DNA of 64,000 nucleotides, taken from assembly GCA_015057035.1 (NCBI GenBank), contig SVFC01000001.1, forward strand, positions 124,001 to 188,000, given 5' to 3'. Position 1 is the first letter of the stretch, and each line of letters opens with the position of its first letter. The stretch is from Lachnospiraceae bacterium (GTDB lineage Bacteria > Bacillota > Clostridia > Lachnospirales > Lachnospiraceae). The position numbers and the translations under genes were made by a program. Below are positions 36,667 to 46,187 of this stretch, in pieces. Under the pieces are notes generated by a model. The model was not told the origin of the DNA and ran no database searches. It was given only the letters and a program-made list of their open reading frames with translations.

Positions 36667-38763
36667 ATGTACAAGAGCTATTCATTAGAACTTGCAGGCA
36701 GAACTCTTACAGTAGATATCGGAAGAGTTTGTGCACAGGCAAATGGCGCTGCTATCTTAAGATACGGCGAAACAACAGTATTATCTACAGCAACAGCTGC
36801 AGACAAGCCACGTGATGGCGTAGATTTCTTCCCACTCAGCGTAGAGTATGAAGAAAAAATGTATTCCGTAGGAAAAATCCCAGGTGGATTTAACAAACGT
36901 GAAGGAAAAGCATCTGAAAATGCAATCCTTACTTCACGTGTAATTGACCGTCCAATGAGACCATTATTCCCAAAGGACTACCGTAACGATGTTACACTTA
37001 ACAATATGGTTATGTCAGTAGACCCAGAATGCCGTCCAGAATTAGTTGCTATGATTGGTGCAGCATTAGTTACTTCTATTTCAGACATTCCATTTGACGG
37101 TCCATGTGCAACAACACAGATGGGTATGGTAGATGGACAGTTTATTCTTAACCCATCTCAGAAAGATTGGGACAATGGAGACTTACAGTTAACTGTTGCT
37201 TCTACAGCAGAGAAAGTAATCATGATTGAAGCTGGTGCTAACGAAATTCCAGAAGACGTTATGATTGACGCTATCTACAAATGTCATGAAGTAAACCAGA
37301 CAATTATCGCTTTCATCAACCAGATTTGCACTGAAGTTGGTAAAGCAAAACACGAATATGCAAGCTGTGCAATTCCAGAAGAATTATTTGCAGCAATCAA
37401 AGAAATCGTTCCTCCAGTTGAAATGGAAGAAGCTGTTTTCACAGATGAAAAGCAGAAACGTGAAGAGAATATCAAGAACATTACAGCAAGATTAGAAGAA
37501 GCATTCGCAGAAAACGAAGAATGGCTTGCAATCTTAGGTGAAGCAATTTACCAGTATGAGAAGAAGACTGTACGTAAGATGATCTTAAAAGACCACAAAC
37601 GTCCAGATGGTCGTGCAATTGACCAGATTCGTCACCTCGCTTCAGAAGTAGACTTAATTCCAAGAGTTCATGGTTCAGCTATGTTTACTCGTGGACAGAC
37701 ACAGATTTGCGACGTTGTAACACTTGCTCCATTATCAGAAGTTCAGAAAATCGATGGATTAGATGATAATGTTATAACTAAGAGATATATGCATCACTAC
37801 AATTTCCCAGCATACTCTGTTGGTGAAACAAAAGTATCTCGTGGACCAGGACGTCGTGAAATCGGACATGGAGCACTTGCTGAAAAAGCATTAGTAGCAG
37901 TTCTTCCTTCAGAAGAAGAATTTCCATATGCAATTCGTGCCGTATCTGAAACATTTGAATCAAACGGTTCAACATCAATGGCATCTACATGTGCATCTTG
38001 TATGGCACTTATGGCTGCTGGTGTTCCAATCAAAGCTATGGTTGCTGGTATCTCATGTGGTCTTGTAACAGGCGATACAGATGATGATTATATCGTACTT
38101 ACAGATATCCAGGGACTTGAAGACTTCTTCGGAGATATGGACTTCAAGGTAACAGGTACTCATAAGGGTATCACAGCAATTCAGATGGATATTAAGATTC
38201 ACGGTTTAACTCGTCCAATCGTAGAGGAAGCTATCGCTAGAACACGTGAAGCAAGACTTTACATCATGGATGAAGTAATGAGCAAAGCAATCGCTGAACC
38301 ACGTAAGGAAGTAAGCGAATGGGCTCCAAAGATTGAACAGATCGTTATTGATCCAGCTAAGATTGGTGATGTTGTTGGTCAGAAGGGTAAGACAATTAAC
38401 GAAATCATCGCTCGTACAGGCGTAAAGATTGATATTACAGATGATGGTGCAGTATCTGTATGTGGTACAGATAAGAGCATGATTGCAAAAGCAATTGAAA
38501 TGATTCGCACAATCACAACAGAATTCGAAGAAGGACAGATTTTCAGTGGTGTTGTAACAAGCATCAAAGAATTCGGTGCATTCGTAGAATTTGCTCCAGG
38601 AAAAGAAGGAATGGTACACATTTCTAAGATTGCTAAGGAAAGAATCAATCATGTAGAAGACGTTCTTACACTTGGTGACAAAGTAAAATGTATCTGCCTT
38701 GGAAAAGACAAGATGGGAAGAATCAGCTTCTCAATCAAAGACGTTCCAGCAGACGCAGAATAA
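36667..38763 (+). CDS. pnp: Polyribonucleotide nucleotidyltransferase (PNPase)
   Basis: It is a phosphorolytic 3'-5' exoribonuclease of RNA turnover. The 698 residues contain two RNase PH domains (about 1-230 and 305-545, including RPDGR and the GRREIGHGALAEKAL block), a KH domain (about 555-612, IGDVVGQKGKTINEI) and an S1 domain (about 622-692, FSGVVTSIKEFGAFVEF). AAAGGAG precedes ATG. The terminator and folded leader upstream suggest its own expression control apart from rpsO. Confidence 0.97.
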   Translation: MYKSYSLELAGRTLTVDIGRVCAQANGAAILRYGETTVLSTATAADKPRDGVDFFPLSVEYEEKMYSVGKIPGGFNKREGKASENAILTSRVIDRPMRPLFPKDYRNDVTLNNMVMSVDPECRPELVAMIGAALVTSISDIPFDGPCATTQMGMVDGQFILNPSQKDWDNGDLQLTVASTAEKVIMIEAGANEIPEDVMIDAIYKCHEVNQTIIAFINQICTEVGKAKHEYASCAIPEELFAAIKEIVPPVEMEEAVFTDEKQKREENIKNITARLEEAFAENEEWLAILGEAIYQYEKKTVRKMILKDHKRPDGRAIDQIRHLASEVDLIPRVHGSAMFTRGQTQICDVVTLAPLSEVQKIDGLDDNVITKRYMHHYNFPAYSVGETKVSRGPGRREIGHGALAEKALVAVLPSEEEFPYAIRAVSETFESNGSTSMASTCASCMALMAAGVPIKAMVAGISCGLVTGDTDDDYIVLTDIQGLEDFFGDMDFKVTGTHKGITAIQMDIKIHGLTRPIVEEAIARTREARLYIMDEVMSKAIAEPRKEVSEWAPKIEQIVIDPAKIGDVVGQKGKTINEIIARTGVKIDITDDGAVSVCGTDKSMIAKAIEMIRTITTEFEEGQIFSGVVTSIKEFGAFVEFAPGKEGMVHISKIAKERINHVEDVLTLGDKVKCICLGKDKMGRISFSIKDVPADAE

Positions 38764-38776
38764 TGATTTGTAACAA

Positions 38777-38807
38777 AGAGACTACACGCACAGTGTGGTC
38801 TCTTTTT
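38777..38807 (+). terminator. Terminator after pnp
   Basis: AGAGACTACAC pairs with GTGTGGTCTCT (one G-T), followed by TTTTT. Confidence 0.85.
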
Positions 38808-38845
38808 GAATACCTTAAAGTAAGAACTGCAAAGAAGAAGTTATT

Positions 38846-39715
38846 ATGGAAAAGGTGAAAAAAATTGTGAATGCCTTTCGGGTCTATAAAAATGGCTATT
38901 CGGGGAAAAATATAAGGATTGCTTTGTTAGATACAGGAGTGGTATTGCATAGAGAATTAGAGAATCGAATTGTATATTTTAAGGATTATGTAAATAATAG
39001 AAACAGTATCTATGATGATAATGGTCATGGAACACATATTGCAGGTATTTTATGTGGTAAACAGTGCGGAATGGCGCCACAGGCGGAACTTCTTGTTTTT
39101 AAGATTTTGGATCAAAATGGCAATGGAAGAACAAGCGATGCATTGAAAGCTTTGAGTTGGATTCTAGAACATCATAGAGAGTATGATATTCGCGTTTTGA
39201 ATTTTTCTATGGGCTATGTTCCAAATGCAAATGCATCTCTTCAACAACAGCTTATGGATATTTTAGATAAACTATGGGATGAAGGCGTGATTGTGGTAAC
39301 AGCAGCGGGGAATAATGGTCCAAAAGAAAATACCATTACCGTTCCAGGGATTTCTAGAAAAGTGATTACCGTAGGAGTGTTTGAGGAATTGGAGGATTTT
39401 AAAAGCGATTTTAGAAAATACGGTGGACAGGGCCCAACAGCCTGTTGTATTGTGAAACCGGAAATCCTTGCACCTGGAACGGATATTTTAAGCCTCTCAA
39501 ACGAGTTGCATCGCTATACGAGAAAAAGTGGTACGTCTATGGCGACCCCAGTGGTTAGTGGAGCTTTGGCGTTGGCGGTGGAAAAGAGGCGAAACCTTCA
39601 GCCAGTAGAAATTAAACTACTCTTGTATGATACGGTAAAAAGATGTTATGAAATTGATAAAAAAAGTCATGCGTGGGGAGTTCTAGATGTTGATAATCTT
39701 ATGAAAATGCTATAA
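38846..39715 (+). CDS. S8 subtilisin-like serine protease without signal peptide
   Basis: The 289-residue protein has the full subtilase triad: Asp29 in IALLDTGV, His61 in NGHGTHIAG and Ser231 in SGTSMATPVVSGA, with the oxyanion Asn near 156 in TAAGNNGP. It begins directly with a charged 20-residue lead and has no signal peptide or propeptide of normal size, resembling intracellular subtilisins. The upstream ribosome site is weak (AAGAAG). It is 24 bp upstream of the cardiolipin synthase, so cotranscription is possible. The target is unknown. Confidence 0.92.
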   Translation: MEKVKKIVNAFRVYKNGYSGKNIRIALLDTGVVLHRELENRIVYFKDYVNNRNSIYDDNGHGTHIAGILCGKQCGMAPQAELLVFKILDQNGNGRTSDALKALSWILEHHREYDIRVLNFSMGYVPNANASLQQQLMDILDKLWDEGVIVVTAAGNNGPKENTITVPGISRKVITVGVFEELEDFKSDFRKYGGQGPTACCIVKPEILAPGTDILSLSNELHRYTRKSGTSMATPVVSGALALAVEKRRNLQPVEIKLLLYDTVKRCYEIDKKSHAWGVLDVDNLMKML

Positions 39716-39739
39716 AATGTAACTTGGAGGCACTATAAG

Positions 39740-41281
39740 ATGAAGAAGTTATTAAAGAGATTATCAAGTAGATTATTTATAACAGCGATTATTATATTGC
39801 TACAATTTGCATGGATTGCTTATACGCTTTATGAAGCGTCGGAAGTCAATCCTTTCTTTGCGTTAGGTATTCGTATAGTGTCTGTTATTTTTGCATTATA
39901 TGTGGTGTACAAACACATTAAAACTTCCAATAAATTGTCTTGGGTATTCCTAATCTTATTTGTTCCAATCATCGGTGTGCCATGTTATTTCCTGTTTGGT
40001 CGCTCTGAGATGACGAAGAGATTCCGTGAGCGCATGAATAGTCTGGAAGAGTTAATCGCGCCATTGCGTATCCGTCAGGAATTAGTAGAAGACCATTTAA
40101 AAGTAATCGGTGGTATGGCGTCTAAGCAGTCTGCTTATATTCAAAATGTAGGGAATTATCCAGTATATATGGAAAAGGATTCCAAGTACTATAAATCAGG
40201 TGAAGCAGCTTTTCCGGATATGCTTGAAGATTTAAAAAATGCAAAGAAATTTATTTTTGTTGAGTTTTTTATTATGGAACCAGGCAAAATGTTTGATTCT
40301 ATAGTAGATATATTAGAAGAGAAAGCAAAAGAAGGCGTACAAGTGCGTCTTATTTATGATGATATGGGATGTGTAGACAAATTGCCTCCGCATTATTATC
40401 GTGTTTTGCAGAAAAAGGGCATTCACTGCGCTTGTTTTAATCCATTCCGTCCATTTTTATCCATTGTAATGAACAATCGTGACCATCGCAAGATTCTGGT
40501 GATTGATGGAGAGATTGCTTATACTGGTGGAATCAATCTTGCGGATGAATATATTAATGAGATTGCACGTTTTGGCTATTGGAAGGATGCTGCGCTTCGT
40601 ATTACTGGGGATTGTGTATGGAACTTTACTTCTATGTTTCTAGAAATGTGGAGTTATATTACCAAGGGAACAGAAGATTATAATAAGTTTAAAGTAGTTT
40701 CCAATGATAATGCGGCTTTGATTTCCAATGGAAAAGGGTTCGTTCAGCCATTTGGTGACAGTCCTTTGGATAAAAAATGTATTGGAGAGGCTGTATATCT
40801 TAATTTAATTAATAATGCCAGAAAATATGTGTATATTTTTACTCCATATTTGATTATTGGTGAAGAATTAGCTACGGCGCTTACCAATGCAGCACAGAGT
40901 GGAGTAGACGTGCGAATTGTGACTCCGGAGATTCCAGACAAGAAGATGGTTTTCCTTGTTACCCAGGCGAACTATGAGAATCTGATTCGTGGTGGAGTTA
41001 GAATCTATCAGTATACACCAGGATTTATTCATTCTAAGTGTTTTGTTGTGGACGATGAATTTGCTTCTGTTGGTACGATTAATTTGGATTTTAGAAGCTT
41101 GTATTTGCATTTTGAGTGTGGTACATGGATGTATAAAACGGAATGTATCTCTCAAGTAAAAGAAGATGCTTTGGAGACTTTTGAAGTCAGTCGAGAGATT
41201 TCTTTGGAACAGTGTGAGAACACCAACATCGTTTTCCAGCTGGTGCTTAGTGTGTTACGTCTTTTTGCGCCATTATTATAA
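39740..41281 (+). CDS. cls: Cardiolipin synthase
   Basis: It joins two phosphatidylglycerols into cardiolipin at the membrane. The 513-residue protein has two N-terminal membrane segments (about 10-30 and 36-80), a phospholipase D nuclease region and two HKD motifs: HRKILVIDGEIAYTGGINLAD (about 250-275) and HSKCFVVDDEFASVGTINLD (about 432-455). GGAGG lies at 39726-39730. CdsA at 5582 supplies upstream precursors. Confidence 0.93.
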   Translation: MKKLLKRLSSRLFITAIIILLQFAWIAYTLYEASEVNPFFALGIRIVSVIFALYVVYKHIKTSNKLSWVFLILFVPIIGVPCYFLFGRSEMTKRFRERMNSLEELIAPLRIRQELVEDHLKVIGGMASKQSAYIQNVGNYPVYMEKDSKYYKSGEAAFPDMLEDLKNAKKFIFVEFFIMEPGKMFDSIVDILEEKAKEGVQVRLIYDDMGCVDKLPPHYYRVLQKKGIHCACFNPFRPFLSIVMNNRDHRKILVIDGEIAYTGGINLADEYINEIARFGYWKDAALRITGDCVWNFTSMFLEMWSYITKGTEDYNKFKVVSNDNAALISNGKGFVQPFGDSPLDKKCIGEAVYLNLINNARKYVYIFTPYLIIGEELATALTNAAQSGVDVRIVTPEIPDKKMVFLVTQANYENLIRGGVRIYQYTPGFIHSKCFVVDDEFASVGTINLDFRSLYLHFECGTWMYKTECISQVKEDALETFEVSREISLEQCENTNIVFQLVLSVLRLFAPLL

Positions 41282-41302
41282 GAAAACTTGGAAAGACTAG
41301 GC

Positions 41303-41331
41303 TTGAAATTTTTGCTTTGGCAAGGTATACT
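41303..41331 (+). promoter_or_regulatory. Promoter of scpA-scpB
   Basis: TTGAAA (41303-41308) and TATACT (41326-41331) are 17 nt apart, 36 bp before scpA. Confidence 0.75.
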
Positions 41332-41366
41332 ATCCTAGCGACTAAATTGAGTTTAAGGATTATAAC

Positions 41367-42116
41367 ATGGAAATGAACGTAAAATTACAGGTTTTTGAAG
41401 GACCATTGGATTTGCTCCTTCACCTGTTAGATAAGAATAAAGTTAATATTTATGATATTCCAATTGTGGAAATTACCAATCAGTATATGGAATATATTGC
41501 AGAGATGAAACGTCAGGATTTAAATATCCTTAGTGAATTTCTTGTTATGGCTGCAACTCTTATTGATATTAAGTCAAGAATGCTTCTTCCAGCAACGAAT
41601 GAAGAAGATGAAGAGGAAGAGGACCCAAGAAATGAATTGGTTCAGCAGTTATTAGAGTACAAGATGTACAAGTGTATGGCGTATGAACTCAAGGACCTTC
41701 AGATGGATGCAGCTCGTGTAATGTACAAGGAACCAACAATTCCAGATGAAGTGTTGGCATATGAAGAACCAATCAATATGGAAGAACTGATTTCAGATGT
41801 AACTCTGGCAAAATTGAACGAGATTTTCAAGAGTATCATGAAGAAGCAGGTGGATAGAATTGACCCTGTTCGTTCAAAGTTTGGTAAGATTCAAAAAGAA
41901 GAGGTTTCTCTGGAAGAGAAAATGGAATATCTGGAAAACTACGCTATGCAGAATAAGCATTTCAGTTTCCGCAACTTGTTGGAATCTCAGTGCAGCAAGG
42001 TGGAGATTATCGTAACGTTCCTGGCGATTTTGGAATTGATGAAAATGGGTAAGATTTTCATATCTCAGGAAAATTTATTTGATGACATCAAGATTGAATC
42101 CAAGATATTGGCGTAA
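41367..42116 (+). CDS. scpA: Segregation and condensation protein A
   Basis: It is the kleisin subunit of the SMC-ScpAB complex that compacts and segregates chromosomes. The 249-residue protein begins with the typical VFEGPLDLLLHLLDKNKVNIYDIPI and ISQYM-like block, has an acidic middle (EEDEEEEDP, about 75-90) and a C-terminal winged helix for SMC binding. An in-frame second ATG occurs at codon 3. scpB starts 27 bp later. Confidence 0.95.
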   Translation: MEMNVKLQVFEGPLDLLLHLLDKNKVNIYDIPIVEITNQYMEYIAEMKRQDLNILSEFLVMAATLIDIKSRMLLPATNEEDEEEEDPRNELVQQLLEYKMYKCMAYELKDLQMDAARVMYKEPTIPDEVLAYEEPINMEELISDVTLAKLNEIFKSIMKKQVDRIDPVRSKFGKIQKEEVSLEEKMEYLENYAMQNKHFSFRNLLESQCSKVEIIVTFLAILELMKMGKIFISQENLFDDIKIESKILA

Positions 42117-42143
42117 GATTTGGAAAAGAGGTTAAAGAATTAA

Positions 42144-42710
42144 ATGGAGAATAATTATCGTGCAATTATTGAAGCAATACTTTTTACTATGGGTGAATCC
42201 GTAGAACTTAGTAAGATTGCAGAAGTAATTGAATTAGATAAAAAAGAAACAAAAGCAATCATTGAAGAAATGATGGAAGAATGGAATTCGTCCGATAGAG
42301 GTGTGTCTATTATTGAGTTAGACGGTGCTTATCAGATGTGTACCAAAACAGAGATGTACGAATATCTCATTAAGATTGCAAAACAGCCGAAACACCGTGT
42401 TTTGACAGATGTTTTATTAGAAACCTTATCAATTATTGCATACAAGCAGCCTGTCACAAAGGCAGAGATTGAGAAGATTCGTGGAGTATCCTGCGATCAT
42501 GCGGTAAGCAAACTGGTAGAATATAATCTTGTTGGGGAACTTGGAAGATTAGATGCACCAGGTCGTCCATTGTTGTTTGGAACTACAGAGGAGTTTTTGA
42601 GAAGTTTTGGAGTGAACTCCATCGACAATCTTCCAGTATTAAACCCTGTACAGTTAGAAGAGTTTAAACAGGAAGCAGAGGCAGAAATGAACGTTGCCCT
42701 AGATATTTAA
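42144..42710 (+). CDS. scpB: Segregation and condensation protein B
   Basis: It is the dimeric winged-helix partner of ScpA. The 188-residue protein has the family opening IEAILFTMGESVELSKIAEV, the central TDVLLETLSIIAYKQPVTKAEIEKIRGV block and GRPLLFGTTEEFLRSFG near residue 145. It is coupled with scpA and is followed 54 bp later by a carboxypeptidase, the gene order also seen in Bacillus-like genomes. Confidence 0.95.
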   Translation: MENNYRAIIEAILFTMGESVELSKIAEVIELDKKETKAIIEEMMEEWNSSDRGVSIIELDGAYQMCTKTEMYEYLIKIAKQPKHRVLTDVLLETLSIIAYKQPVTKAEIEKIRGVSCDHAVSKLVEYNLVGELGRLDAPGRPLLFGTTEEFLRSFGVNSIDNLPVLNPVQLEEFKQEAEAEMNVALDI

Positions 42711-42764
42711 GATATAAGACAAACTTAGTAATCATATATATTTCATTGAAAGGATGGAATATAT

Positions 42765-43952
42765 ATGATTATTTTTTTGTGTAAAAAAAGATACGTGCTG
42801 CTTGTTTTAAGTTTCGTGTTACTCATATCAACTTTTGGTAAAGTGGAGATATATGGAGAAGAAAATTTATCCATGTATTCAGGATGTTATGCTTTAACGG
42901 ATGCCAGAACGAATCGCGTCTTGGCGGGGAAAAAAGAAACGACTCCAATGGCTAATGCCAGTACTACTAAAATATTAACTTGTATTATTACATTGGAACA
43001 ATGTAGTTTGGCAGAACAGGTTACAATCTCAAAGAATGCGGTAAACCAGCCTAAAGTGCGTCTTGGCATGAAGGTGGGAGAAGTATATTCCTTGGAAGAA
43101 CTGGTCTATGCTTTGATGTTAGAGTCCTATAATGATTGTGCGGTAGCAATTGCTGAACATGTGGGAGGAAGTGAGGAAGGATTCGCAAAACTTTTAAACG
43201 AAAAGGCTTTACAAATTGGATGTAAAGACACTTATTTTATTACTCCTAATGGGTTGGATGAGGAAGATGAGATTGGATTTCATCATACAACAGCAGAAGA
43301 TTTGTGCAAAATCATGGCATATTGTGTTTGGGAATCCCCACAGAAGGATTTGTTTTTGGAGATTACCCAAACAAGAAGTTACAAGTCATTTGTAAACCGA
43401 AATTCTTTTTTGGATCAAATGGAGGGAGTTGTTTCCGGGAAAACGGGTTATACATCAAAGGCGGGCTATTGTTATGTGGCTGCTTTTGAGAGAGAAGGTG
43501 AGCGGTATTGTATTGCTTTACTTGCATGTGGGTGGCCGAATAATAAAACCTATAAATGGAAGGATGCAAAGGTATTATTGAATCACGGTTTGGAAAATTA
43601 TGATTTGGTGAAAAAGGAAGAAGAGTGGATAAAAGAAAAAATACAAGTTGACGGATATGTAGGAAAAGAAACATTTGCAACAATGAATAGGATTATGGCT
43701 TTGGAGATACAAGGGATAAGTGGTGTGTTAGAGTTCTTAATATCTGAAAATGAGAAATTAGATAAAGAAATTATTGTATATAAAGATGTGAAACTACCAG
43801 TAGAAAAGGGACAAAAACTAGGGGAATGCAATTATTATCTTGATGATGTTTTGTTGGAGAGTGTACCACTTGTTGCACAAGACGGTGCGAGCTTTTGGAC
43901 ACTACCTCAGATTATGAAAATAATCTTTACCGAATTTTTGTCATTTTCTTGA
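42765..43952 (+). CDS. D-alanyl-D-alanine carboxypeptidase
   Basis: It trims the terminal D-Ala from peptidoglycan stem peptides outside the membrane. The 395-residue S11-family protein has a signal peptide (about 1-30) and the three active-site motifs: SxxK as STTK at 66-69, SxN as SYN at 121-123 and KTG at 226-228. A C-terminal beta domain (about 285-370) ends in a hydrophobic stretch that could anchor it. It resembles DacF/DacB. GGATGG upstream gives a weak ribosome site. Confidence 0.92.
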   Translation: MIIFLCKKRYVLLVLSFVLLISTFGKVEIYGEENLSMYSGCYALTDARTNRVLAGKKETTPMANASTTKILTCIITLEQCSLAEQVTISKNAVNQPKVRLGMKVGEVYSLEELVYALMLESYNDCAVAIAEHVGGSEEGFAKLLNEKALQIGCKDTYFITPNGLDEEDEIGFHHTTAEDLCKIMAYCVWESPQKDLFLEITQTRSYKSFVNRNSFLDQMEGVVSGKTGYTSKAGYCYVAAFEREGERYCIALLACGWPNNKTYKWKDAKVLLNHGLENYDLVKKEEEWIKEKIQVDGYVGKETFATMNRIMALEIQGISGVLEFLISENEKLDKEIIVYKDVKLPVEKGQKLGECNYYLDDVLLESVPLVAQDGASFWTLPQIMKIIFTEFLSFS

Positions 43953-43960
43953 CAAACAAG

Positions 43961-43989
43961 TTGAAACGCACTTGTCCTTGTAATATAAT
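43961..43989 (+). promoter_or_regulatory. Promoter of the Na+ decarboxylase operon
   Basis: TTGAAA (43961-43966) and TATAAT (43984-43989) are 17 nt apart, 43 bp before the first gene. Confidence 0.8.
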
Positions 43990-44032
43990 GTATATAGCGA
44001 AATTTTGATTTTTTTAAAATGGAGGTCGTAAA

Positions 44033-45403
44033 ATGAGTACTAACAATCCAAGCTTGGCAATGCAGCGCATTTCCAAGTTAGTAGACGAGAACAGTTTTAT
44101 GGAAATTGGTTCTCTCGTAACAGCTCGCAGCACAGATTTTAATCTTGCTGGTGCAAAGACACCTTCCGATGGTGTTATTACCGGACACGGATTAGTAAAT
44201 GGCAGCCTTGTATTTGTTTACAGCCAGGATGCATCCGTATTGAACGGTACAATTGGAGAAATGCACGCTAAGAAAATTGCCAATATTTATGATATGGCAA
44301 TGAAAATGGGCGCTCCTGTAATCGGACTTATTGACTGCGGTGGAATCCGCCTTCAGGAATCTGTTGACGCCTTAGAAGCGTTTGGACAGATTTATGCAAA
44401 ACAAGTTGAGGCAGTAGGCCTTGTTCCACAGTTTTGCGGAATTTTTGGAAACTGCGGTGGAGGACTCTCAGTAGTTCCTGCTCTTTGCGACTTTGCTTTC
44501 ATTGAGAATAAAGGCAAAATGTTTATCAACTCTCCTGATGCGGTTGCAGGCAACAGAGTTGAGAAATGTGACACTGCTTGTGCAACATTCCAGGCAGAAG
44601 AAAACGGATGCATCGACATGGTAGGAAGTGAAGATGAAATCATTGCAAGTATGCGTGAACTCATTACAATGCTTCCATTAAACTGTGAAAGCGATGTTTA
44701 TACAGACGACTGTGAAGACGATTTGAATCGTGCATGCCAGAACTTAAATGCAGCTGATCCAAGATACACATTATCTGAAATCTCAGACAGCAATGTGTTC
44801 TTTGAAACAAAGGCTGGATATGCTAAGGATATGGTAACAGGATTTATCAAATTAAACGGTATGACAGTTGGTGCTATTGCGAATGCGCCAAAGGAAAATG
44901 GAGAAGTGGTTCTTACAGCAAAAGGCTGTGAAAAGGCTGCAGAATTTGTAAACTTCTGTGATGCTTTCTCTATTCCAGTGCTTACACTTACCAATGTCAA
45001 TGGTTTCTGCAACTGCAAGTGTGCAGAGAAGAAACTTGCTAAGGCGTTGGCTACCTATACATATGCACTTTCAAGTGCAACTTGTCCTAAGGTAAATCTT
45101 ATTACTGGACAGGCTTTCGGTAGTGCTTATGCGATTATGAATTCTAAATCTTTAGGAGCAGACCTGGTATATGCGTGGGCGGATGCTAAGGTCGGAATGA
45201 TGGACTCTTCTATGGCTGCTAAGATTATGTATCCAAATGCAGATGCAGAAGAACTTAAAGCGAAAGCTTCAGAATATGACAACTTACAGTCTAATATTAT
45301 GTCAGCAGCTGCAAGAGGCTATGTAGATTTAGTAATGGATTCCGTTGATACAAGAAAATACTTAGTTGCAGCATTTGAAATGTTATACACAAAATGCGTA
45401 TAA
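44033..45403 (+). CDS. Acyl-CoA carboxyltransferase-type decarboxylase subunit (MmdA-like)
   Basis: This family transfers the carboxyl group between an acyl-CoA and carrier-bound biotin. The 456-residue protein has both crotonase-like halves, with PVIGLIDCGGIRLQESVDALEAFGQI and the oxyanion-type GNCGGGLSVVP in the N half, and FCNCKCAEKKLA, GQAFGSAYAIM and DAKVGMMDSSMAAKIM in the C half. It is shorter than the about 510-residue methylmalonyl-CoA decarboxylase alpha. The substrate cannot be fixed from sequence: methylmalonyl-, malonyl- or glutaconyl-CoA are candidates. GGAGG precedes ATG. It begins an operon with gamma, biotin carrier and beta subunits. Confidence 0.85.
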   Translation: MSTNNPSLAMQRISKLVDENSFMEIGSLVTARSTDFNLAGAKTPSDGVITGHGLVNGSLVFVYSQDASVLNGTIGEMHAKKIANIYDMAMKMGAPVIGLIDCGGIRLQESVDALEAFGQIYAKQVEAVGLVPQFCGIFGNCGGGLSVVPALCDFAFIENKGKMFINSPDAVAGNRVEKCDTACATFQAEENGCIDMVGSEDEIIASMRELITMLPLNCESDVYTDDCEDDLNRACQNLNAADPRYTLSEISDSNVFFETKAGYAKDMVTGFIKLNGMTVGAIANAPKENGEVVLTAKGCEKAAEFVNFCDAFSIPVLTLTNVNGFCNCKCAEKKLAKALATYTYALSSATCPKVNLITGQAFGSAYAIMNSKSLGADLVYAWADAKVGMMDSSMAAKIMYPNADAEELKAKASEYDNLQSNIMSAAARGYVDLVMDSVDTRKYLVAAFEMLYTKCV

Positions 45404-45423
45404 GATAGAAAGGTGATGTTTTT

Positions 45424-46170
45424 ATGAAGAAAAAAATAGCTTTATTTTTAAGCGTTCTTTCTGTCGTAATGATGCTTGGAGCTTGTAGTGCTGAGGATCC
45501 AACTAAGGTAGACTATAATGGTGTTACCTATGAGGAACTCAAGAATCAGTCAACCAATTCCGCTGCAATTTTAAAGGATTTTTCAGAAGAAAAAATCGAA
45601 GAACAGATTGCAATTTTGGAAGAACAAGGTGAAGATTCTGCACTGGCACTTGAATTGTGTAAAAAATGGCTTGCAGCTATGGAAGTCAGCGGCAAGTTTG
45701 TAGCGATGGACAAAGATTCATTCGTGATTACAAAATCAGGTAAAACTCTTACAACAGATTTAATGCTTGAGTTTGAGGACAGAGATGTTGTGTTCCAGTT
45801 GGTGTATAACTACCATAATATGGAATTAACAGGTATTACAATTGAACCTGTATATACATTTGGCGAAAAAATGACTAAGGCGGCTCTGAATACAGTCATT
45901 TGTATGAGTATTGTATTCGTAGTTCTTGTCTTTATTTCCTTGCTTATTAGTTGCTTTAAGATTTTCCCTTATTTAGAAGCGAAGAAGAGAGAGAAAGCGC
46001 TTAAAGAATTTGAAGCAAATAAGGTCCCAGAAGTGGCACAACAGGAAGATGTATTTGTTCCACAAGTGGAAGATGATACAGAATTAGTAGCGGTTATTGC
46101 TGCAGCAATCGCAGCATATGAAGGAACTTCTACAAGTGACTTTGTAGTACGTTCTATTAGAAGACGATAA
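45424..46170 (+). CDS. OadG-family sodium pump decarboxylase gamma subunit with lipoprotein N terminus
   Basis: Gamma subunits assemble and stabilise the decarboxylase at the membrane. The 248-residue protein starts with a lipoprotein signal ending LGACS (Cys21). An extracytoplasmic domain (about 22-150) follows, then one membrane segment (about 155-180) and a cytoplasmic tail with DDTELVAVIAAAIAAYEG and the terminal SIRRR characteristic of OadG. Classic OadG is under 100 residues with no lipobox, so this is an extended form. It lies 20 bp after the carboxyltransferase and 17 bp before the biotin carrier. Confidence 0.85.
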   Translation: MKKKIALFLSVLSVVMMLGACSAEDPTKVDYNGVTYEELKNQSTNSAAILKDFSEEKIEEQIAILEEQGEDSALALELCKKWLAAMEVSGKFVAMDKDSFVITKSGKTLTTDLMLEFEDRDVVFQLVYNYHNMELTGITIEPVYTFGEKMTKAALNTVICMSIVFVVLVFISLLISCFKIFPYLEAKKREKALKEFEANKVPEVAQQEDVFVPQVEDDTELVAVIAAAIAAYEGTSTSDFVVRSIRRR

Positions 46171-46187
46171 TCCAGGAGGAAAAATCA

